A stretch of 64,000 nt of DNA, from positions 78,127 through 142,126 of the forward strand of contig NZ_JAKLLH010000004.1 in NCBI RefSeq assembly GCF_023150235.1. Direction: 5' to 3'. Shown here one piece after another: positions 7,642-17,370 of this stretch (the stretch's first letter is position 1; every line of letters begins with the position of its first letter). The notes under the pieces were generated by a model. The model had not been told where the DNA came from and made no database searches. It saw only the letters and a list, made by a program, of their open reading frames with translations. Source of the DNA: Azonexus sp. (GTDB taxonomy: Bacteria > Pseudomonadota > Gammaproteobacteria > Burkholderiales > Rhodocyclaceae). Made by a program: the position numbers and the translations under genes.

Positions 7642-9486
7642 TCAGGCGGCGTCCTTGAACAGTGCCATTTCAAACAGTTCGCGCTTCAGGTTGAATTCCT
7701 TCGGCAGCTTTTCGCCCATCTTGTCGAACCACTCCTTGTGGCCGGCAAGCTCGGACTTCCAGGCATCAGCATCAATGGCGGTCAGCGCAGCGAATTCTTC
7801 CTTCTTGATGTCGAGGCCACTCCAGTCGATATCCTCGAACTTCGGCATCCAGCCGAGCGCGGTTTCCTGGGCGGCTACCTTGCCCTTGCAGCGTTCGACG
7901 ATCCACTTCAGGACGCGCATGTTGTCGCCGAAGCCCGGCCACATGAATTCACCCTTTTCGTTCATGCGGAACCAGTTCACGCAGAAGATCTTCGGTGTGG
8001 CATCGACGGTCTTGCCCATCTTCAACCAATGGTTGAAGTAGTCGCCCATGTGGTAGCCGCAGAAGGGCAGCATCGCGAACGGATCGCGACGGACCACACC
8101 TTGCTGGCCGAAGGCGGCGGCAGTGGTTTCAGAGCCCAGGGTGGCGGCCATGTAAACGCCGTAGTTCCAGTTGAAGGCCTGGTACACCAGCGGCACGGTG
8201 GTGGCGCGACGGCCGCCGAAGATGAAGGCGGAAATCGGCACGCCAGCGGGGTCTTCCCAGGCAGCGTCGACCGACGGGCACTGGTTGGCCGGAGCGGTGA
8301 AGCGGGAGTTGGCGTGGGCGGCCTTCTTGCCGGCCTTGCCGTCTTCCGGGGTCCAGTCGTTGCCCTGCCAGTCGATCAGGTGGGCCGGGGCTTCCTTGGT
8401 CAGGCCTTCCCACCACACATCGCCATCGTCGGTCAGTGCGACGTTGGTGAAGATGATGTTTTCCTTGAGCGTGGCCAGGGCGTTGAAGTTGGTCTTGGCC
8501 GAGGTGCCCGGGGCAACGCCGAAGAAACCGGCTTCCGGGTTGATCGCGTAGAAGCGGGTGACGCCGTCGGCATCGACGCGCGGCTTGATCCAGGCGATGT
8601 CGTCGCCGATGGTGGTGATCTTCCAGCCGTTGAGCGGCTCGGGCGGAATCAGCATCGCGAAGTTGGTCTTGCCGCAGGCCGACGGGAAGGCGGCGGCGAC
8701 GTAGGATTTTTCACCTTCCGGCGATTCGACGCCGAGGATGAGCATGTGTTCGGCCAGCCAACCCTGATCGCGGGCCATGTTGGAAGCGATACGCAGCGCG
8801 AAGCACTTCTTGCCGAGCAGGGCATTACCGCCGTAACCGGAACCGTAGGACCAGATTTCGCGGGTTTCCGGGTAGTGCACGATGTACTTGACGGTCGGGT
8901 TGCACGGCCACTTGGCATCCTGCTGGCCCGGTTCGAGCGGGGCGCCGACGGTGTGGATGCAGGGAACGAATTCACCGTCGCTGCCGAGCACGTCGAATAC
9001 GGCCTTGCCCATGCGGGTCATGGTGCGCATGTTGGTGACGACGTAGGGGGAATCGGTGATTTCAAAGCCGATATGAGCAATCGGCGAGCCCAGCGGCCCC
9101 ATCGAGAAGGGAATGACGTAAAGGGTACGACCCTTCATGCAGCCCTTGAACAGTTCGTTCAGGGTGGCGCGCATCTTGGCCGGCTCTTCCCAGTTGTTGG
9201 TCGGGCCGGCGTCTTCCTTGTTGGCGGAGCAGATGAAAGTGCGGTCTTCGACGCGGGCAACGTCGGACGGATCGGAGAAGGCGAGGTAGGAGTTGGGGCG
9301 CTTTTCCTGATTCAGCTTGATCAGCGTACCGGCTTCAACCATTTCGGCGCACAGGCGGTCATACTCTTCCTGAGAACCGTCGGCCCAGTGGATGCGGTCG
9401 GGTTGGGTCAGCTCGGCAATCTGCGTCACCCACTGTTTCAGGCCTTCGTGTTTGACGTAGTCGGGAGCGTTCAGCGGTGCGGTCAT
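7642..9486 (-). CDS. pckG: GTP-dependent phosphoenolpyruvate carboxykinase
   Basis: A 614-residue enzyme converting oxaloacetate and GTP to phosphoenolpyruvate, CO2 and GDP, the entry to gluconeogenesis. The nucleotide-binding P-loop appears as [12 protein letters not shown], the metal-binding kinase-2 element as GDDIAWIKP, and the substrate region as [15 protein letters not shown]. The length is that of the GTP class; the ATP-type enzyme is shorter and differs. It is divergent from maeB across 250 bases, placing the two C4-to-C3 routes (PEPCK and malic enzyme) side by side under one shared regulatory region. Confidence 0.96.
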   Translation of the reverse strand: MTAPLNAPDYVKHEGLKQWVTQIAELTQPDRIHWADGSQEEYDRLCAEMVEAGTLIKLNQEKRPNSYLAFSDPSDVARVEDRTFICSANKEDAGPTNNWEEPAKMRATLNELFKGCMKGRTLYVIPFSMGPLGSPIAHIGFEITDSPYVVTNMRTMTRMGKAVFDVLGSDGEFVPCIHTVGAPLEPGQQDAKWPCNPTVKYIVHYPETREIWSYGSGYGGNALLGKKCFALRIASNMARDQGWLAEHMLILGVESPEGEKSYVAAAFPSACGKTNFAMLIPPEPLNGWKITTIGDDIAWIKPRVDADGVTRFYAINPEAGFFGVAPGTSAKTNFNALATLKENIIFTNVALTDDGDVWWEGLTKEAPAHLIDWQGNDWTPEDGKAGKKAAHANSRFTAPANQCPSVDAAWEDPAGVPISAFIFGGRRATTVPLVYQAFNWNYGVYMAATLGSETTAAAFGQQGVVRRDPFAMLPFCGYHMGDYFNHWLKMGKTVDATPKIFCVNWFRMNEKGEFMWPGFGDNMRVLKWIVERCKGKVAAQETALGWMPKFEDIDWSGLDIKKEEFAALTAIDADAWKSELAGHKEWFDKMGEKLPKEFNLKRELFEMALFKDAA

Positions 9487-9680
9487 GGCGGTATGTCTCT
9501 CTATATAGGTGACTGAAATAGATTGGTTTCACGCCAGTCGCCGGGAGCTGCCACCTTCGATTCGAGCGGCTGAGAGGCCGTCGGCTGGGAAGCCCGTAAT
9601 TATGCCTTAACTCAAGGGAAACATCTACTTGACTTTGTCGCCTAAGTAATAGCCGCAGTTGTTCCGTCGCGCAGTGAACA

Positions 9681-9689
9681 TGCTATTAT
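9681..9689 (+). promoter_or_regulatory. Candidate extended -10 promoter of maeB
   Basis: TGCTATTAT is an extended -10 (TGn plus TATTAT) about 48 bases before the maeB ATG, in the AT-richer part of the divergent pckG-maeB gap. No strong -35 is visible, as is usual for extended -10 promoters. Confidence 0.35.
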
Positions 9690-9736
9690 TTGCCGCGATT
9701 TGAAATTGCATTTCACGATACAAAAAGGAGGCAGAC

Positions 9737-12016
9737 ATGGATGCAAGGCAATTGCGCGAAGCAGCGCTCTATTACCACCGCCAGCCGAAGCCGGGCAAAA
9801 TCGCGGTTACCCCGATCAAGCAACTGACCAACCAGTACGATTTGTCGCTGGCTTATTCCCCGGGCGTCGCCTACGCCTGCGAGGAAATCGTCGCCGATCC
9901 GGCCGAAGCCAGTACCCTGACCTCGCGCGCCAATCTGGTCGGCGTCATCACCAACGGCACCGCCGTCCTCGGCCTCGGTCCGATCGGTCCGCTCGCCGCC
10001 AAGCCGGTGATGGAAGGCAAGGGCGTGCTGTTCAAGAAATTCGCCAACATCGACGTCTTCGACCTCGAAATCGACGAGCGTGATCCCGACAAGCTGATCG
10101 ATACCATCGCCTCGCTGGAGCCGACTTTCGGCGGCATCAACCTCGAAGACATCAAGGCGCCCGAGTGCTTCTACATCGAGAAGAAGCTGCGCGAGCGGAT
10201 GAAGATTCCCGTCTTCCACGACGACCAGCACGGTACCGCCATCGTCGTCGGCGCGGCCATCCTCAACGGTCTGCATTTGATCGGCAAAGACCTGTCGACC
10301 GTGAAAATCGTCACTTCCGGCGCCGGCGCCGCCGCCCTGGCCTGTCTCGACCTGCTGGTGATGCTCGGCGCACCGGTCGAGAACATCTGGGTCACCGACA
10401 TCAAGGGCGTGGTCTATGAAGGCCGCGTCGAGGAGATGGACGAGATCAAGGCGCGCTACGCCAAGAAAACCGACGCCCGTACCCTGGGCGAAGTGATCGA
10501 AGGCGCCGACGTCTTCCTCGGCCTGTCGGCGGGTGGCGTGCTCAAGCAGGACATGGTCGCCAAGATGGCGCCGACGCCGGTGATCATGGCGCTCGCCAAT
10601 CCGACCCCGGAAATCCTGCCGGAGCTGGTCAAGCAGGTGCGCGACGACGCGATCATCTGTACCGGCCGCTCGGACTACCCGAACCAGGTCAATAACGTCC
10701 TCTGCTTCCCCTTCATTTTCCGTGGTGCGCTCGATGTCGGCGCGACGACGATTACCGAAGAAATGAAGATGGCGGCGGTCAAGGCGATTGCCGAACTGGC
10801 GCGCGCCGAACAGTCGGAAGTCGTCGCCTCGGCTTACGGCGAGAAGATTTCCGGCTTTGGCCCGGAATACCTGATTCCCAAGCCCTTCGACCATCGCCTG
10901 ATCGTCAAAATTGCGCCGGCGGTGGCCCAGGCCGGTATGGATTCCGGTGTCGCTACCCGTCCGATCCAGGATTGGGACGCCTACATCCAGAGCCTCAACG
11001 AATTCGTCTACCACTCCGGCATGATCATGAAGCCGGTGTTCTCGCAGGCCAAGCTGGCGCCCAAGCGCATCGTCTTCGCCGAGGGCGAGGACGAGCGCGT
11101 GCTGCGCGCGGTGCAGGTGGTGCGCGACGAAGGCATTGCCCGTCCGATCCTGATTGGCCGCCACGCCGAGATCAACCGGCGGATCGAGGAAGCCGGTCTG
11201 CGCATCCGCGAGGGCGAGGATTTCGAGATCGTTCATTCCGATAACTGCGCCTTCTTCGACGAGCATTACGAGGAATTCTGGCGCACCTATCACGAAATCA
11301 TGGAGCGCAAGGGGGTTTCGCCCGACTACGCCCGCCGCGAAGTCCGCCGCCGCAATACCCTGTACGGTGCGTTGATGGTCCGCCTGGGTTACGCCGACGG
11401 CCTGATTTGCGGCACCTTCGGTCGCCACGAAACCCATCGTGAATACGTGCAGAGCGTGATCGGCACCCGCGACGGCCTGGATCGCTATTACGCGATGAAC
11501 CTGCTGATGCTGCCGGGGCGCACCGTGTTCATCGGCGATACCTACGTCAATTACGATCCGAACGCCGAGCAGTTGGCCGACATGACGCTGATGGCTTGCG
11601 AAGAAATCCGCAATTTCGGGATTACGCCCAAGGTTGCTCTGCTCTCGCACTCGACCTTTGGTACGGACGACACGCCGACCGCCAGCAAGATGCGCGAGGT
11701 CTTGCGCCAACTTCAGGCGCGGGCGCCGGAACTGGAGGTCGAAGGCGAAATGCACGGCGATGCCGCGCTCGACGAGCAGATCCGCCTGAAGGCCTTCCCC
11801 AATTCGCGCCTCAAGGGGCAGGCCAACCTGCTGGTGATGCCGACGCTGGATGCGGCCAACATCTCGTTCAACCTGCTCAAGGTGGCAGCCGGCGACAACC
11901 TGACCGTCGGGCCGATCCTGCTTGGCGCGGCCAAGTCGGTGAATATCCTGACGCCGACGGCGACCGTGCGGCGAATTGTCAATATGACCGCGTTGACCGT
12001 GGTCGATGCGGGTTGA
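9737..12016 (+). CDS. maeB: NADP-dependent malic enzyme with phosphotransacetylase-like domain
   Basis: A 759-residue MaeB-type protein catalysing oxidative decarboxylation of malate to pyruvate with NADP. The N-terminal malic domain includes SLAYSPGVA and [12 protein letters not shown], followed by the Rossmann segment [13 protein letters not shown]. The C-terminal ~330 residues resemble phosphate acetyltransferase ([30 protein letters not shown]), a domain that binds acetyl-CoA as regulator in MaeB and has no known catalytic role. A strong AAAGGAGG ribosome site precedes the ATG. It is divergent from pckG. Confidence 0.95.
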   Translation: MDARQLREAALYYHRQPKPGKIAVTPIKQLTNQYDLSLAYSPGVAYACEEIVADPAEASTLTSRANLVGVITNGTAVLGLGPIGPLAAKPVMEGKGVLFKKFANIDVFDLEIDERDPDKLIDTIASLEPTFGGINLEDIKAPECFYIEKKLRERMKIPVFHDDQHGTAIVVGAAILNGLHLIGKDLSTVKIVTSGAGAAALACLDLLVMLGAPVENIWVTDIKGVVYEGRVEEMDEIKARYAKKTDARTLGEVIEGADVFLGLSAGGVLKQDMVAKMAPTPVIMALANPTPEILPELVKQVRDDAIICTGRSDYPNQVNNVLCFPFIFRGALDVGATTITEEMKMAAVKAIAELARAEQSEVVASAYGEKISGFGPEYLIPKPFDHRLIVKIAPAVAQAGMDSGVATRPIQDWDAYIQSLNEFVYHSGMIMKPVFSQAKLAPKRIVFAEGEDERVLRAVQVVRDEGIARPILIGRHAEINRRIEEAGLRIREGEDFEIVHSDNCAFFDEHYEEFWRTYHEIMERKGVSPDYARREVRRRNTLYGALMVRLGYADGLICGTFGRHETHREYVQSVIGTRDGLDRYYAMNLLMLPGRTVFIGDTYVNYDPNAEQLADMTLMACEEIRNFGITPKVALLSHSTFGTDDTPTASKMREVLRQLQARAPELEVEGEMHGDAALDEQIRLKAFPNSRLKGQANLLVMPTLDAANISFNLLKVAAGDNLTVGPILLGAAKSVNILTPTATVRRIVNMTALTVVDAG

Positions 12017-12099
12017 ATGATCGGCTGGGCGTGCTGTGGCTGGCGCGCCCGTTGTAAAATGTAAGGTTGCGCTTTAGCTCTTGCTTCTATCTTGTTATT

Positions 12100-12128
12100 T
12101 TGATTGTATTTTTTATCTCTCCTGATAA
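12100..12128 (+). promoter_or_regulatory. Probable sigma70 promoter of the endopeptidase gene
   Basis: TTGATT (12100-12105) and TGATAA (12123-12128) have a 17-base spacer within an unusually AT-rich stretch, about 40 bases before the start codon. Confidence 0.5.
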
Positions 12129-12167
12129 ACTGCGCTAGAATCCCGCGACGTTTTCAGGAGGGTTTTG

Positions 12168-13244
12168 ATGAAACAATCGATCAACGCCGTTGCAATTGCT
12201 GCCGCGCTCTTCTTGAGCAGCATTGCAAGCGTGGCGCTGGCAAGCCAGGACAGAAAGGTCCAGGGAGCCGGAGGCAGGAAGCCGGTCGTGGTCTCCGCCA
12301 AGAAGACTGCGCCGACGACGCAGAAAGTAGCGGCCAAGGCGCAGCCGCAGGCGCGCGCACCGCAAAAACTGGCTGGCAGGGCAGCGAAGCCGGGGGGCAA
12401 ACCGGGGAAGGCGGTCCTGGCCGTGGCCGAGGCGTCGCACAAGCCGCTTCGTCGCATCTCCGCCAGCGATTTCGAGACGGGTCGCCTGGCCCTCGGTTCT
12501 GCTTCGGCGCTGGTGATCGATCAGAGCACCGGGCATCCGCTGTTTGAGAAAAGTCCGGACGCGGTGCTGCCTATTGCCTCGATTTCCAAGCTGATGACCT
12601 CGATGGTCGTCCTCGATGCCAAGCTCGACATGCAGGAAGTGATCAGCATCGGCGAAGCCGATGTCGACACCTTGAAAGGAACTCGCTCGCGCTTGCCGGT
12701 CGGGACGACGATGACTCGCGAGACGGCCATGTTGCTGGCGCTGATGTCCTCGGAAAACCGGGCCGCCAATGCGCTGGGGCGGCATTATCCCGGCGGACTT
12801 CCGGCCTTTGTCGCCGCGATGAACCAGAAGGCTCAGTCGCTCGGCATGTATCACTCCCGCTTCGAGGAACCGACCGGTCTTTCGAGCAACAATGTCTCGA
12901 CGGCCCACGATCTGGCTCGCATGGTCACGGCGGCGGCACGTTATCCGGAAATCCGCACTTTTTCGACGACGGCGGAGGCCAAGGTCGAATTGAACGGGCG
13001 TGTCCGCGATTTTGGCAATACCAACGCCCTGGTGCGTAACGAACGCTGGGATATCGGTGTATCGAAAACCGGTTACATCTCCGAGGCCGGACGTTGCCTG
13101 GTGATGCAGGCCCGGGTTGCCGACAAGCCGGTGGTGATCGTGCTCCTCGATTCGGTCGGCAAGATGACCCGTGTTGGCGATGCAATCCGCATCAAGCGCT
13201 GGATGGAAAGCGCCAGTCTGGCGACTGAGCGCCGCAACTCCTGA
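12168..13244 (+). CDS. pbpG: Serine-type D-Ala-D-Ala carboxypeptidase/endopeptidase (PBP7-like)
   Basis: A 358-residue secreted penicillin-binding protein that trims or opens peptidoglycan cross-links. A signal peptide (residues 1-26, cut near VALA-SQ) is followed by a low-complexity Ala/Lys/Pro/Gln linker to about residue 85, which may let the enzyme reach through the wall. The catalytic motifs are S138-x-x-K141 (SISK), S195-E-N197 and K300-T-G302. The ATG at 12168 has an AGGAGG site; a TTG just before it is less likely. A perfect terminator follows. PbpG versus DacB-like naming is an inference from size and motif spacing. Confidence 0.87.
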   Translation: MKQSINAVAIAAALFLSSIASVALASQDRKVQGAGGRKPVVVSAKKTAPTTQKVAAKAQPQARAPQKLAGRAAKPGGKPGKAVLAVAEASHKPLRRISASDFETGRLALGSASALVIDQSTGHPLFEKSPDAVLPIASISKLMTSMVVLDAKLDMQEVISIGEADVDTLKGTRSRLPVGTTMTRETAMLLALMSSENRAANALGRHYPGGLPAFVAAMNQKAQSLGMYHSRFEEPTGLSSNNVSTAHDLARMVTAAARYPEIRTFSTTAEAKVELNGRVRDFGNTNALVRNERWDIGVSKTGYISEAGRCLVMQARVADKPVVIVLLDSVGKMTRVGDAIRIKRWMESASLATERRNS

Positions 13245-13263
13245 GCCTGTCCGGCAGACAGGG

Positions 13264-13299
13264 AAAAGCCGCTGCTTCTGTCGGAACAGCGGCTTTTTT
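13264..13299 (+). terminator. Intrinsic terminator of the endopeptidase gene
   Basis: AAAAGCCGCTG (13264-13274) pairs with CAGCGGCTTTT (from 13287), ending in a run of T. The T-run abuts the start of repeat element copy B. Confidence 0.85.
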
Positions 13300-13463
13300 C
13301 ATCGTAAGACTAACTCCGGTTTGGAACCCCGCCCTTCAGGGCGGTGGGAGCCGACCCCGGCCTGAAGGCCGGGGTTTCAGGCGACCGTTTCGGGAGGGGA
13401 TGCAAACCCCTTCCAAAACATGTTTGACCGACAGGCATGAATGCCTGTCGCTAATTTCTTGCT
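13298..13463 (-). repeat. 166-bp palindrome-rich element, copy B (REP/PATE-like)
   Basis: This is the reverse complement of the element at 5218-5383, the same length with 3 base differences by eye. It occupies the gap between the endopeptidase terminator and the 3' end of the CYTH/CHAD gene, which lies 14 bases further on. It has the same four hairpins and no reading frame. Its presence after a terminator and before a converging gene is the usual neutral landing site of REP or PATE elements. Confidence 0.8.
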
Positions 13464-13476
13464 GCTCAATGCAGTA

Positions 13477-14949
13477 TCAGTGCTGCCAGGGCGCTTTTTG
13501 TTCCAGCCAGGCCCCGACCGCTGCGGGCAGGTTTTCCAGCAGCAATTGCTGACGACCGGCGATCCAGCCGTGGGCGATGCCGGGGTCGTTCTTGCCCGCT
13601 GCGGCGTCGATCAATATTTCAGCGGTCGCGTGATCGTTGAGTCGTCCCAGTTCGTCCTGCAGGCCGCTGAGGGCGGCAAGATAGGGCGAGAGTTTTTTCT
13701 CCGGCCACAGGGGAGCAAAAAATTCCAGGGCGTAACGCAGTCTCTTGAAGGCAATGCGCATCTTGTGCCGTTCGGCGGCATCGAGTTCCGGGAGACGGCT
13801 GGCCAGTTTTTGCGCTCGCCGGGCATGGAGGCTCAGACGTTCGCCGGCAAATTCGGCGAGGGAAACGGCATGGGTGTCGTTGAGGGCGTAAACCGCAGCG
13901 GTGAATTCGAGCAGCAGGCAGGGATATTCCCGCACCGAAAGCAGCTCGGCGATGTCGTGGCGTGCGGCACGGGCACGCTTGTCGGCTGCGTTGCGCAGTC
14001 GCCGGGTGTCGCGGTGATTGCCGAAACAGGTGACGATGGGCGGCAGGGTCTCGCCGATGAAAACATCCCAGTTGCGTGCATCGCCGAGGGCAGTGGCCAA
14101 TGTCTGCCAGGTCCGGCCGTAGGCCTGGACAAAATTGTCGGGCAGGACCGGTGCGAACAGGCGGATGGCCGAGCGTAGCCGGCGCAGGGCGACGCGGGCC
14201 TGGTGGACGAATTCCGGTTCGCTGCCGGCCAGCAGACCCTCTTCGTTGCGCTGGAAGTGTTCCAGGCAGCCCAAGGCAATGGCACGGAAAGCTTCGACCG
14301 GCGTCTGCCCGGAATGAACGCCCGCCGGCTTGGCTCGCCAGGGTTTTACCGGCGTGTCGAGGTAGGCGCGATAGCCGCGCTCGGCCTTGCTGGCGAGCGC
14401 CGGATACAGGGTCAGATCTTCCTGGAGGCGGCGAGCCAGGACGAAGAGATCGTCAACTTTGCCGGAAAGCAATTCAAGCTCGATTTCGCAGATGGGCAAA
14501 CTGCGGTCGCGGCTGTCGATGCTGCCTTTATCGACAGCCATTTCGATTTCCGAGTCGCCGTAGGAAATTTGCCAGATGTGGCGCTCGAAATGTGTGGTGA
14601 ATACTGGTTCCAGCAGTTCGCGGCGCAAGCCGAGAAAGTCGCGCAAGGCTAGGTCGTCTACATGGCTGAAATCGAATTCGCCGGGGCGGGCGGCGCTTTC
14701 CCATTCGCTGCGCAGCGCCAGGCCACCGCTTGCCGGTTCCGCCGTTTTCACGGTCAACAGCCATTCTTCGCCTTTTTTGCGAAAGCGCAGTGCGATCCGG
14801 CGGGCATGCAACTCGAGTGCCGGGGTGTCGTAGTAGGTGTTGAGCAAGTAGAGCTTTTGCGGTGTCAGGCCGCTCAGTAGCGGGTGCTCGCGCAACTTGC
14901 GCGCGGCCTTGGCGGAAATTTGCAGCTTGAGTTCGATTTCGGTGCTCAT
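13477..14949 (-). CDS. CYTH and CHAD domain-containing protein (inorganic triphosphatase-like)
   Basis: A 490-residue protein. The N-terminal CYTH domain (residues 1-200) starts with the EIELKL signature and has the charged tunnel strands (IALRFRKKG, WLLTVKTA, EIEMAVDKGSI) expected of triphosphate-hydrolysing tunnel enzymes such as YgiF. The C-terminal CHAD domain (about 215-490) has repeated histidine/arginine-rich helices (HQARVALRRLRSAIRLF and HKMRIAFKRLRYALEFF), thought to bind polyphosphate. This suggests a role in tripolyphosphate or polyphosphate metabolism. It is divergent from the MFS transporter. Confidence 0.9.
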   Translation of the reverse strand: MSTEIELKLQISAKAARKLREHPLLSGLTPQKLYLLNTYYDTPALELHARRIALRFRKKGEEWLLTVKTAEPASGGLALRSEWESAARPGEFDFSHVDDLALRDFLGLRRELLEPVFTTHFERHIWQISYGDSEIEMAVDKGSIDSRDRSLPICEIELELLSGKVDDLFVLARRLQEDLTLYPALASKAERGYRAYLDTPVKPWRAKPAGVHSGQTPVEAFRAIALGCLEHFQRNEEGLLAGSEPEFVHQARVALRRLRSAIRLFAPVLPDNFVQAYGRTWQTLATALGDARNWDVFIGETLPPIVTCFGNHRDTRRLRNAADKRARAARHDIAELLSVREYPCLLLEFTAAVYALNDTHAVSLAEFAGERLSLHARRAQKLASRLPELDAAERHKMRIAFKRLRYALEFFAPLWPEKKLSPYLAALSGLQDELGRLNDHATAEILIDAAAGKNDPGIAHGWIAGRQQLLLENLPAAVGAWLEQKAPWQH

Positions 14950-15094
14950 GGTCGCAAGGGTGGCGGCAGGGATGCCGGATTATAGAGAGCGGCGCGGCAA
15001 AGTGCGATCTTCCCGTCGAGTTGATGGCTGCTAGAATCGGCCGCTCGCGGCAGCATCGCCGCGTTCGATTACAACAATATTTTTGGTGGAGAAC

Positions 15095-16387
15095 ATGCTC
15101 AATCTGACCCCCGAACAGAAACAGCGCCGCTGGCTGGCGCTCGGTATCGTCGCCTTCGCGTACGTCCTGTCCTTCTTCCAGCGTTTTGCCCCGGCCGGTA
15201 TCGCGCAGGATCTGGCGGCAGCCTTCAATACCTCGGCAGCCTCGCTCGGTGCCCTGGCCGCCACTTATTTCTACGTCTATACGGTAATGCAGGTGCCGAC
15301 CGGCATGCTCGCCGATACTCTCGGCCCGCGCCGCATCCTGATGCTCGGTGGCCTGATCGGCGGTGTCGGCAGCTTCTTGTTCGGCTTTGCGCCCAGCTTC
15401 GAGATTGCGCTGTTTGGCCGCACGTTGATCGGGCTCGGCGTGTCGGTGACCTTCATTGCCATGCTCAAGCTGATCGCCGTCTGGTTCGAGGAAAGCCGCT
15501 TCGCCACCCTGGTCGGTGTCTGCATGCTGATTGGCAATCTTGGTTCGGTTCTCGCCGGTGCACCGCTCTCGGCTGTCGCCCAGGCCACCGGCTGGCGCGG
15601 GGTGTTCATCGGTATCGGCGTGCTTTCGCTGCTGCTCGCCGCCGCCTGCTGGCTGATCGTGCGCGACCGCCCGGAAGGCGTCGGCACGCCGCCGGCGGTC
15701 AAGTTCGACCGCACCGTGCTGTTTACCAGCCTGCTTTCGGTGGTCAGGAATCGCGACACCTGGCCGGCGATTCTGGTCAATACCGGCACCTGTGGCGCCT
15801 TTTTCACCTTTGCCGGCTTGTGGACCGTGCCTTACCTGATGCAGGTGCATGGCATGGAACGCAGCACGGCGGCCTCGCATCTGTCGCTGTGGTTCGGTGG
15901 CTTTGCCGTCGGCTGTCTGCTGCTCGGCTCGCTGTCCGACCGCATTCGCCGTCGCAAACCCGTGGTTATCGCGGCCACCCACGTGTTTGCCGCCGTCTGG
16001 CTACTCCTGCTGGTCGGCATCAGCCTGCCACTGCTCGCTTCCTACCTGCTTTTTGCCCTGCTCGGGCTGGCGACCGCGGGTTTCAGCCTGACCTGGGCCT
16101 GTGCCAAGGAGGTTAACCCGCCGATGTTGTCGGGGATGTCCACCAGCGTCACCAATATGGGCAGCTTCCTTGCCGCCGCCCTGTTGCAGCCCCTGGTCGG
16201 CTGGATCATGGACCAGGGCTGGCACGGCGAGACGCTCAATGGCGCCCGTATCTACGACCTCACCGCCTGGCGCGGCGGTTTGTTGGTCGTCGTCGCCTGC
16301 GCCCTGGTCGGCGCGCTTTGCTCATGGTGGATCGTTGAAACCGGTTGTCGGAATATCTGGGCGGAACGGCAGAAGGCGCGGGGGTAG
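15095..16387 (+). CDS. MFS transporter
   Basis: A 430-residue inner-membrane carrier with the twelve-helix pattern of the major facilitator superfamily. After the second helix comes the loop GMLADTLGPRRILMLGG, the MFS A-motif, and the second half carries the related GSLSDRIRRRKPVVIAA. The substrate cannot be told from sequence. The ATG at 15095 follows a GGTGGAG ribosome site. No neighbour hints at the cargo: a CYTH/CHAD gene lies divergently and hisG follows after 338 bases. Confidence 0.85.
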   Translation: MLNLTPEQKQRRWLALGIVAFAYVLSFFQRFAPAGIAQDLAAAFNTSAASLGALAATYFYVYTVMQVPTGMLADTLGPRRILMLGGLIGGVGSFLFGFAPSFEIALFGRTLIGLGVSVTFIAMLKLIAVWFEESRFATLVGVCMLIGNLGSVLAGAPLSAVAQATGWRGVFIGIGVLSLLLAAACWLIVRDRPEGVGTPPAVKFDRTVLFTSLLSVVRNRDTWPAILVNTGTCGAFFTFAGLWTVPYLMQVHGMERSTAASHLSLWFGGFAVGCLLLGSLSDRIRRRKPVVIAATHVFAAVWLLLLVGISLPLLASYLLFALLGLATAGFSLTWACAKEVNPPMLSGMSTSVTNMGSFLAAALLQPLVGWIMDQGWHGETLNGARIYDLTAWRGGLLVVVACALVGALCSWWIVETGCRNIWAERQKARG

Positions 16388-16725
16388 GTGGACGGTTCGG
16401 GTATCGACAAGACTCGTTCCGCTTGGGCGGAGGAATGCTGGCAATCGCCGGTATTGCGCGAGCCCCATCGACCTGAACGCGTTTTCTGGAATTGCCCATG
16501 CCGAGTCGCCTGAATGACGGCTTTGGCCGTGCGGCTCCTGTTCGGCACATGTCTTGATCGGCCGCGGTAATCCGGGAACTGGCGTCCGTTGGCGGGGATG
16601 GCAACGATTGAGCCAGCCGGGGGGGCATGAAACCGCTCTTTGGCAGGCGAAAAACTGCAGGGAGCTCACAGGGGCGTCTTGCCGCTTTGCGGTAAAATCG
16701 CCTTTTTTCTCCCCGAGAGCTTCCC
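16388..16725. other. Intergenic region upstream of hisG, no gene seen
   Basis: 338 bases between the MFS stop and the hisG GTG. I find no convincing coding sequence, tRNA or histidine-rich leader peptide. A TAAAAT hexamer at about 16692-16697 could be the -10 of a his promoter, but no good -35 is at the right distance. Confidence 0.4.
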
Positions 16726-17370
16726 GTGACCGGCATCACCATCGCCCTCTCCAAGGGCCGCATTTTTGACGAAACCCTGCCGCTGCTGGCTGCCGCCGGT
16801 ATTGTCCCGACCGAAAACCCGGAAACCTCGCGCAAGCTGATCATCGAGACCAATCAGCCCGACGTGCGCGTCGTCATCGTCCGCGCCACCGACGTGCCCA
16901 CCTATGTCCAGTATGGTGCCGCCGACCTCGGCGTGGCCGGCAAGGACGTGCTGATCGAGCATGGCGGCGAAGGCCTCTACGCACCGCTCGACCTGAACAT
17001 CGCCAAGTGCCGGATGATGGTTGCCGTGCCGGAGGGCTTCGATTACGCCAACGCGGTGCGCCAGGGCGCCCGCCTCAAGGTCGCCTCGAAGTACATCAAG
17101 ACCGCCCGCGAGCATTTCGCCAGCAAGGGTGTGCACGTCGACCTGATCAAGCTCTACGGTTCGATGGAACTGGCGCCGCTGGCCGGCTTGGCCGACGCCA
17201 TCGTCGATCTGGTGTCGACCGGCAGCACGCTCAAGGCGAACAAGCTGGTCGCCTGCGAACACATCATGGACATTTCCTCGCGCCTGGTGGTCAACCAGGC
17301 GGCGCTCAAGGTCAAGCGCGAAACCTTGCAACCGATCATCGATGCCTTTGAGCGGGCGGCGGAGAAGTAA
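16726..17370 (+). CDS. hisG: ATP phosphoribosyltransferase, short form
   Basis: The first enzyme of histidine synthesis: ATP and PRPP give phosphoribosyl-ATP. At 214 residues it is the short HisG form, which lacks the C-terminal regulatory domain and needs the HisZ subunit; hisZ is not in this window. Motifs include [15 protein letters not shown] at the N-terminus and the PRPP loop region [12 protein letters not shown]. The start is the GTG at 16726. It is followed without gap by hisD. Confidence 0.95.
   Translation: MTGITIALSKGRIFDETLPLLAAAGIVPTENPETSRKLIIETNQPDVRVVIVRATDVPTYVQYGAADLGVAGKDVLIEHGGEGLYAPLDLNIAKCRMMVAVPEGFDYANAVRQGARLKVASKYIKTAREHFASKGVHVDLIKLYGSMELAPLAGLADAIVDLVSTGSTLKANKLVACEHIMDISSRLVVNQAALKVKRETLQPIIDAFERAAEK

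Noticed and set aside
6937-9516. Very long plus-strand open frame (859 residues) over speD and pckG
   Set aside because: It is antisense to clearly conserved speD and pckG; high-GC codon use keeps the opposite frame open. The translation has no recognisable domain.
9713-11755. 680-residue minus-strand open frame across maeB
   Set aside because: It is antisense to conserved malic enzyme; its composition (His/Asp/Gly/Val-rich) is that of a reversed coding frame.
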